Source: Alteromonas indica (GTDB lineage: Bacteria > Pseudomonadota > Gammaproteobacteria > Enterobacterales > Alteromonadaceae). From it: a stretch of 64,000 nucleotides of DNA. Location of the stretch: assembly GCA_003056425.1 (NCBI GenBank), contig PYVY01000007.1:124001-188000 (forward strand), written 5' to 3'. Each line of letters begins with the position of its first letter. Position 1 is the first letter of the stretch. Positions 58,903 to 64,000 of the stretch are shown here, in pieces. Both the position numbers and the translations under genes were made by a program. Under the pieces are notes generated by a model. It saw nothing but the letters and a program-made list of their open reading frames with translations, was not told where the DNA came from and did not search any database.

Positions 58903-61593
58903 ATGAAAAAGTCTCAGATAAGCTGTGCCATTTTGGCTGCACTTGCTTCCGTTAGCGTCACAGCCCAGCAACAAACCGGGCCCAATGCCAAAATTGAAAC
59001 AATCGAAGTTACCGCCACCAAGCGGGCTGAGTCGATTCAGGATGTACCGGTAGCAGTTACCGCGTTAAACGGCGAAGCGCTGGAAAATATGGGTATCGAT
59101 AGTTTCCAGGATTATGTAGAGTTTTTACCGAATGTTACCTTCCAGGGTACCGGCCCAGGCCAAAATGAAATCTACATTCGTGGCGCGGCAACCACCCAAT
59201 CCAATATTATGCTGTCATCGGTTCAGGCGCTGCAGCCTTCAGTGGCATTTTATGTCGATGAAATGCCAGTTTCTATGGCCGGGCGTAATCTTGATGTTTA
59301 CGCTACCGATGTCCAGCGGGTAGAAGTATTACCCGGGCCACAGGGCACACTATTTGGCGCCAGTTCGCAGGCCGGTACCGTTCGGCTTATTACCAAAAAA
59401 CCCCAGCATGACGCATTTACCGCCGGTGCAGATACTAATATATCTATGACCAAAGGCGGGGAGATGAGCAATGCGGTGGAGGCGTATTTCAATATGCCTT
59501 TAACGGATGAGTTGGCCGTGCGAGTTGCCGCCTACAATGATCGTCAGGGGGGCTGGATTGATAATGTCCTCAACCAACCGGGCCAGGGCGGTTACATAGG
59601 CAGTGCAGAAGTGATAAGCCGGATTTCCGGTAATGTATTATCTGACCCGCGTGCCATGGATGCCAACCGCATTACCAATCCAGATATCACCAGCCGTACC
59701 GAGGCTGATGTCGTCTCGCCCCGCAACGATGGTTTAGTGGAAGACGATTTTAACGATGCTATATATGCCGGCGCCCGGATAGGCGTATCCTACCTGATTA
59801 ATGAAAACTGGGACTTACTGGTTCAACATACCCAGCAAACCCTTGAAACCGAGGGTGTCTTCGCCTATGACCCTAATCTTGAAGGGGAAAGCTCAACAAA
59901 CCGGTTTCAGCCGGAAGAAAACACCGACGAATTCGGCCTGACTACCTGGACACTGGAAGGACGCCTGGAAAAACTCGACATGGTGTACACCGGTGGTTAT
60001 CTGAATCGTGAGATTGACACGTTGGCGGACTACACTGGCTATACCAACGGAGGATTATTTTCAGCCTATTATGTGTGTAACTATGGTGAAGCGGTTGCCG
60101 CCGAAGACGAACGTTGCTTAGACCCAACCAAGTATTACCGCGAAGACACGACCAGTACCCGTAGTACACATGAGCTGCGCTTTAATACGACCATGGATAC
60201 ACCATGGCGGGTCACTGCCGGACTATTTTACGACGATCAGGAAGTCGCCACGATAGGCCAGTTCAATATTGCCAGTACAGAAAAATTTCCGGCCATGGCG
60301 CGTGAATTGAAAGGCAGCGAAGGCATTAATAGCGACGGGGGGCCGTTTCCTGCCGATGTCAGTTTTGTTAATGACATAACCCATACTATTGAGCAGATTG
60401 CGGTATTTGGCCAGTTAGAATATGACCTTACCGATTCACTGACCGCCAGCATCGGTGCCCGTTGGTATCAAATAGATGATGAATACAAAGGCTCAACATC
60501 AACAGTGGATGTGTCCCGGCGTATCCGGGCATTTGGCACCTTGGATCCCACTGAACTGGAATCGGTAGACTTGGACCCTGATGCCATCAATGCAGCCCTG
60601 GATAGCGGCCAGTTAACCGTGGACGACCTTGAACCAGACGGCGTTTTGTCGGTAGATGATACTATTTTCAAATTTTCCTTAGACTGGAAGGTGAACGACG
60701 ATATCTTGTTATTTGCTAACTATTCAGAAGGTTTCCGCCCACCGGTAACCAACCGTGTAGGTGGCGGCTTGGCGTCTAATCAAACGGGTAAATTTGAAAA
60801 CTTCCGGATTCCGGTTTACTCCACCACTGATACACTGGATAACTATGAATTAGGTGTTAAAGGCGATTTTCTGGAAGGAATTTTGCGGGTTAATGCCACC
60901 GCTTATTACTCTGAAATTACCGATTTACAAACGTCTCGGTTTGACCCTACCAATATTTCGTTTCTGGTGTTTACCGATAATGTCGGTGATGCCGAGATAC
61001 GCGGTATGGATGCCGATATAACTTGGTTGGCTACCGACGATTTGGTCATCAACGCTGCATTTAGCGTACTCGATACTGAACTTACCCGGGTGAATGACGA
61101 ACTGGCGGGGATCTCGGCCGGGGTAGGATCGCGGCTGCCATATTCTGCTAAGTTCTCTGGTAATATAAATGCCCGCTACTTCTTTGAAATGGAAGAGGGC
61201 CGACGTGGCTATGTAAACGGTTCTGTAAGTTATACCGGGGATCGTCTGGCTGGCATGGTGATGGATGCGTATGTTATGGAAGATGCCACAAGCCTTATTT
61301 ACGGTACTGGCTCTGGCTTAAGTATTGAAGATGAAGCCAGCGTGTATGAAGGGGTAACCTACCAGGATGCCAACGATGGTACCTTTCGCGGCGGCCGGTA
61401 TATTCAAGATGCTTATGTTATCGCCAACCTGGCGGTGGGGGTAACGAATGATGTCTGGAAGGCCGAGCTGTATATCGATAATGTGTTTGATGAACATGCG
61501 GTATTAAATATCGATACCCAGCAGTTTACGCCGAAGGTAGTGACTAACCGACCACGCACCATTGGCGTGCGGTTATCATACGACTACCTATAG
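58903..61593 (+). CDS. TonB-dependent receptor
   Basis: An 896-residue outer-membrane receptor. ATG 58903 starts the signal peptide MKKSQISCAILAALASVSVT, cleaved near TAQ; longer starts have no site. The TonB box is IETIEVTATK. The plug domain (about 45-160) shows VPVAVTALNG and EIYIRGA, and the barrel ends with the terminal strand PRTIGVRLSYDYL. The closest theme is the large group of sphingomonad/alteromonad receptors for glycans, lipids or peptides, not classical siderophore receptors. It is followed by a TPR-sulfotransferase gene after a terminator, a pairing often seen in marine bacteria. Confidence 0.95.
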   Translation: MKKSQISCAILAALASVSVTAQQQTGPNAKIETIEVTATKRAESIQDVPVAVTALNGEALENMGIDSFQDYVEFLPNVTFQGTGPGQNEIYIRGAATTQSNIMLSSVQALQPSVAFYVDEMPVSMAGRNLDVYATDVQRVEVLPGPQGTLFGASSQAGTVRLITKKPQHDAFTAGADTNISMTKGGEMSNAVEAYFNMPLTDELAVRVAAYNDRQGGWIDNVLNQPGQGGYIGSAEVISRISGNVLSDPRAMDANRITNPDITSRTEADVVSPRNDGLVEDDFNDAIYAGARIGVSYLINENWDLLVQHTQQTLETEGVFAYDPNLEGESSTNRFQPEENTDEFGLTTWTLEGRLEKLDMVYTGGYLNREIDTLADYTGYTNGGLFSAYYVCNYGEAVAAEDERCLDPTKYYREDTTSTRSTHELRFNTTMDTPWRVTAGLFYDDQEVATIGQFNIASTEKFPAMARELKGSEGINSDGGPFPADVSFVNDITHTIEQIAVFGQLEYDLTDSLTASIGARWYQIDDEYKGSTSTVDVSRRIRAFGTLDPTELESVDLDPDAINAALDSGQLTVDDLEPDGVLSVDDTIFKFSLDWKVNDDILLFANYSEGFRPPVTNRVGGGLASNQTGKFENFRIPVYSTTDTLDNYELGVKGDFLEGILRVNATAYYSEITDLQTSRFDPTNISFLVFTDNVGDAEIRGMDADITWLATDDLVINAAFSVLDTELTRVNDELAGISAGVGSRLPYSAKFSGNINARYFFEMEEGRRGYVNGSVSYTGDRLAGMVMDAYVMEDATSLIYGTGSGLSIEDEASVYEGVTYQDANDGTFRGGRYIQDAYVIANLAVGVTNDVWKAELYIDNVFDEHAVLNIDTQQFTPKVVTNRPRTIGVRLSYDYL

Positions 61594-61664
61594 CGGTCAC
61601 CGGGTTTAGCCTCTTATGCGATATGATAAGGGCAGGTAAATCAGGTTAAAAGTATTGCTTATAG

Positions 61665-61688
61665 CGGCAACCGTTTGGTTGCCGTTTT
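61665..61688 (+). terminator. Terminator after the TonB-dependent receptor
   Basis: CGGCAACC pairs with GGTTGCCG around a four-base GTTT loop, followed by TTTT. The upstream-most possible start of the next gene falls inside this hairpin and is therefore unlikely. Confidence 0.75.
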
Positions 61689-61770
61689 ACCTTCAGCGAT
61701 AGCTGTTTTCCCGTGGGGTCAGCCTAATAGCCAGAGCAAACATAACTGCCCCCAACATGTAAACATAACA

Positions 61771-63783
61771 ATGACGATAACTATGCCTACAACACCTACC
61801 GCTACACAAACCATAAAACACGCTATTGCCACAGGGAGCAGTAAGCAGGCTATTAGGTTATGCGAACAGGCGCTAGCAGCATTACCTTCAAATAGTGCCC
61901 CTGACACGCTTGCGCATGAGCAAACAGACTTACTTTATTTGCAGGCTGTAGCCTATCGGCTAGCTGGTGAACCGTCTTCTGCGTTATCGGTACTGCAACG
62001 CTTACAAACGATACAGCCGGATTACGGGCGGGCCTATCAGGAACAAGCGTATTGTTATCGTGCTTTGCAACGGCCGGAAGAGGCCGCGGCGGCTTTCTAC
62101 CAGGCGACGCGATTTAATCCAGCGTTGTTAAGTGCATGGCAACAGCTGGTGGAAGTCTATCGGGCGCAAAATAACAAAACAGCACTGGATATAGCGCAGC
62201 ACCAGTGCCGGTACTTATCACAATTACCCAAAGCACTGCTGGGCGCGTACGATCTGATGTACGAAGGACAGTTATACAAAGCCGAGCAAGTATGTCGGCA
62301 ATTTTTGGCCAGACATAAGCATGATGTAGAAGCCATGTTGTTACTTGGTGAGCTGGGTATGCGTACGAAGGTGTATCACGATGCCGAGTTTTTACTGGAA
62401 AGTTGTGTTTCACTGTATCCACAGGAAGAGCGTGCCCTGGTAGCCTATCAGGCTTTACTATTAAAATTAGGTAAGTACACAAAGGCAGTGGCCCTGGCCA
62501 AACGGCGATTGGCAGCTGCGCCGCAGCATAGTGGTGCGCGCCACGCTCTTGCCGAGGGGCTAAGCGGTATCGGGCGTGTCGAGGAAGCCAGTGCGCTTTA
62601 TCAACAGTTGCTTGCAGAAAAACCCGATGCCCCTGCAGTATGGTTGTCTTTAGGGCATGTGTTAAAAAGCGCAGGTAAGCTTGCGCAAGCTATCGATGCC
62701 TACGAACAAGCAGCACACTATCAAAATGACTGTGGTGATGCCTACTGGAGCCTGGCGAACACCAAAACCTACCGGTTCAGCCCCCCGTGGCTGGAGGCCA
62801 TGCAGCAGCATGAAGCACATCCGGCTACCGGCCTTGATAACCGGATTCATTTTTGTTTTGCGTTGGGTAAAGCGATGGAAGATGCCGGCGAGTATTCACG
62901 CGCATTCGACTATTATCAGCGCGGCAACGCACTTAAAAAAAGCACACTTGCGTTTAGTATTTCACGCACGGAAGACGCTTTGGCGCGCCAGCAGCAAATA
63001 TGTCAGGCCTCACTGTTTAGCAGTACCGCTGGCGCTGCTAATACCGATCCTATTTTTATTGTTGGCTTGCCGCGGGCCGGATCCACCTTATTAGAACAAA
63101 TCTTATCATCTCATTCGCAAATTGATGGCACCATGGAGCTGCATGATATTCTGGGTATTGCTTCCCAGCTATCTGGGCAGGCCGCCGGTTACCCAGAGGC
63201 GCTGTTGCACCTCAGTGACGAGCAATGTGAAGCATTGGGGAAACGGTATATCGAACAGACCAGGGTATATCGTCAGGGCGCGCCGTTTTTTATCGATAAA
63301 ATGCCAAATAACTTTGCACATATAGGTCTTATCAAGCGCATATTACCCAATGCTAAAATTATTGATGCTCGCCGTGAGCCGCTCGCCTGTTGTTTCAGTG
63401 GCTATAAACAATTGTTTGGCGACGGCCAGGAATTTAGTTACGCCTTGTCGGATATTGGGCGCTACTACAAGGCATACGTGGCTTTGATGGACCACTGGCA
63501 TAAGGTATTACCGGGGCAAATACTAACGGTTAAGCATGAAGACGTACTGGATGATTTGGCCGGCCAGGTAACGCGCATGCTTGATTACCTTGGATTAGAT
63601 TTCGAGCCGGCATGTTTGAACTTTCATGCTACCAAACGAGCAATTAAAACGCCAAGTTCGGAGCAGGTACGCCAGCCGTTGTACCAAAGCGGACGTCATC
63701 AGTACAAACCGTTTATCCCATTCCTGACACCATTATATGACGCTTTGGAGATACCATCCGCTGCCGCTCGCAGGCTAACCTGA
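61771..63783 (+). CDS. TPR-containing sulfotransferase
   Basis: A 670-residue protein from ATG 61771; an alternative start is 61783, and neither has a strong site. The first 400 residues form TPR repeats (for instance AEGLSGIGRVEEASALYQQL and WLSLGHVLKSAGKLAQAIDA). The sulfotransferase domain (about 430-665) has the PAPS-binding loop PIFIVGLPRAGSTLLEQILS and the second motif KIIDARREPLACCFSGYKQ. Such TPR-sulfotransferases resemble tyrosylprotein sulfotransferase in fold and may sulfate a protein or peptide. The neighbouring receptor suggests a linked substrate, which is an inference. Confidence 0.92.
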   Translation: MTITMPTTPTATQTIKHAIATGSSKQAIRLCEQALAALPSNSAPDTLAHEQTDLLYLQAVAYRLAGEPSSALSVLQRLQTIQPDYGRAYQEQAYCYRALQRPEEAAAAFYQATRFNPALLSAWQQLVEVYRAQNNKTALDIAQHQCRYLSQLPKALLGAYDLMYEGQLYKAEQVCRQFLARHKHDVEAMLLLGELGMRTKVYHDAEFLLESCVSLYPQEERALVAYQALLLKLGKYTKAVALAKRRLAAAPQHSGARHALAEGLSGIGRVEEASALYQQLLAEKPDAPAVWLSLGHVLKSAGKLAQAIDAYEQAAHYQNDCGDAYWSLANTKTYRFSPPWLEAMQQHEAHPATGLDNRIHFCFALGKAMEDAGEYSRAFDYYQRGNALKKSTLAFSISRTEDALARQQQICQASLFSSTAGAANTDPIFIVGLPRAGSTLLEQILSSHSQIDGTMELHDILGIASQLSGQAAGYPEALLHLSDEQCEALGKRYIEQTRVYRQGAPFFIDKMPNNFAHIGLIKRILPNAKIIDARREPLACCFSGYKQLFGDGQEFSYALSDIGRYYKAYVALMDHWHKVLPGQILTVKHEDVLDDLAGQVTRMLDYLGLDFEPACLNFHATKRAIKTPSSEQVRQPLYQSGRHQYKPFIPFLTPLYDALEIPSAAARRLT

Positions 63784-63818
63784 GCTAGCTTTACCGAGGC
63801 CCGCCAACATGACGCCGT

Positions 63819-64000
63819 TTAGTATTTTCGGCGCTGCAGGCCAGTCTCGGCTAGAATTTTAGCCGAAATTTCTTCTACTGAAAAACGGGTGCTATTTAAA
63901 AAAGGTATTTTTTCCCGGCGGTAAAGATTCTCTACTTCACGCAGCTCCATACGACACTGTTGCATCGATGCATAGCGACTGTTCGCGCGCCGTTCAGAGC
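63819..64000 (-). CDS. ppsR: Pyruvate, water dikinase regulatory protein (PpsR), 3' end only
   Basis: The gene enters from the right edge on the minus strand and stops with TAA at 63819-63821. The visible 60 codons include [20 protein letters not shown] and [18 protein letters not shown], then LQRRKY, which match the C-terminus of the PpsR/DUF299 kinase-pyrophosphorylase family. The enzyme switches phosphoenolpyruvate synthetase off by ADP-dependent phosphorylation and on by phosphate-dependent dephosphorylation. The nucleotide-binding N-terminal part is outside the window. Confidence 0.88.
   Translation of the reverse strand, partial: SERRANSRYASMQQCRMELREVENLYRREKIPFLNSTRFSVEEISAKILAETGLQRRKY

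Overview
The window looks like chromosomal DNA of a marine gammaproteobacterium of the Alteromonadales, most likely Alteromonadaceae. The evidence is moderate base composition, the rimP-nusA-infB-rbfA-truB-rpsO block, a split ssrA/smpB/ratA/rnfH neighbourhood, an ANDENYALAA tmRNA tag, a TonB-dependent receptor next to a TPR-sulfotransferase, and many c-di-GMP and two-component proteins. The genus is an inference. No tRNA, rRNA, prophage, insertion sequence or CRISPR array was seen.

Layout. 0.4-4.7 kb: a large MHYT-PAS-PAS hybrid histidine kinase overlapping a REC/HD-GYP response regulator. 4.75-11.6 kb: a strong promoter and terminator enclosing an unassigned short transcript, then rimP-nusA-infB-rbfA-truB and rpsO under its own promoter. 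11.8-14.6 kb: a Tsx-like outer-membrane channel and a chemoreceptor. 14.6-18.5 kb: a gene-poor stretch with a secreted-protein gene broken by two one-base homopolymer deletions, and an orphan membrane-anchored coiled-coil protein. 18.5-21 kb: a GNAT/nitrilase fusion and a 2OG-Fe(II) oxygenase. 21-27.3 kb: a second signalling cluster with a hybrid kinase, a diguanylate cyclase response regulator and a receiver-TPR protein without the phosphoacceptor aspartate. 27.2-31.2 kb: a DUF2252 protein and the peroxide-detoxifying pair ahpC/ahpF. 31.3-37.6 kb: a CE2-type esterase and a TetR/RND efflux operon with a recognisable promoter-operator. 37.7-49.1 kb: mixed housekeeping and accessory genes, including a sulfotransferase, an AKR/GlcG pair opposite a LysR regulator, a DUF1294 protein, a YgiQ radical SAM enzyme, an EVE protein, a secreted nuclease, a decayed nucleotidyltransferase gene and an ExoD protein. 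49.4-51.4 kb: a TPR protein with a degenerate GGDEF domain. 51.4-52.6 kb: non-coding. 52.6-56.1 kb: ssrA (tmRNA), an OYE-family flavoenzyme, smpB, ratA and rnfH. 56.1-61.6 kb: a CosR/EctR-like MarR regulator with a BCCT osmolyte transporter, and a TonB-dependent receptor. 61.7-64 kb: a TPR-sulfotransferase and the 3' end of a ppsR-type gene that runs off the window.

Three functional themes stand out. Translation and ribosome maturation/rescue are represented by rimP to rpsO and by ssrA/smpB. c-di-GMP and phosphorelay signalling is represented by two hybrid kinases, one HD-GYP, one GGDEF and two degenerate output or receiver proteins. Stress handling is represented by AhpCF, RND efflux and the osmolyte transporter with its MarR regulator. 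I found no convincing entirely new multi-gene system. The best leads are the short transcript unit upstream of rimP, the kinase/GGDEF/degenerate REC-TPR cluster, and the TonB receptor/TPR-sulfotransferase pair.
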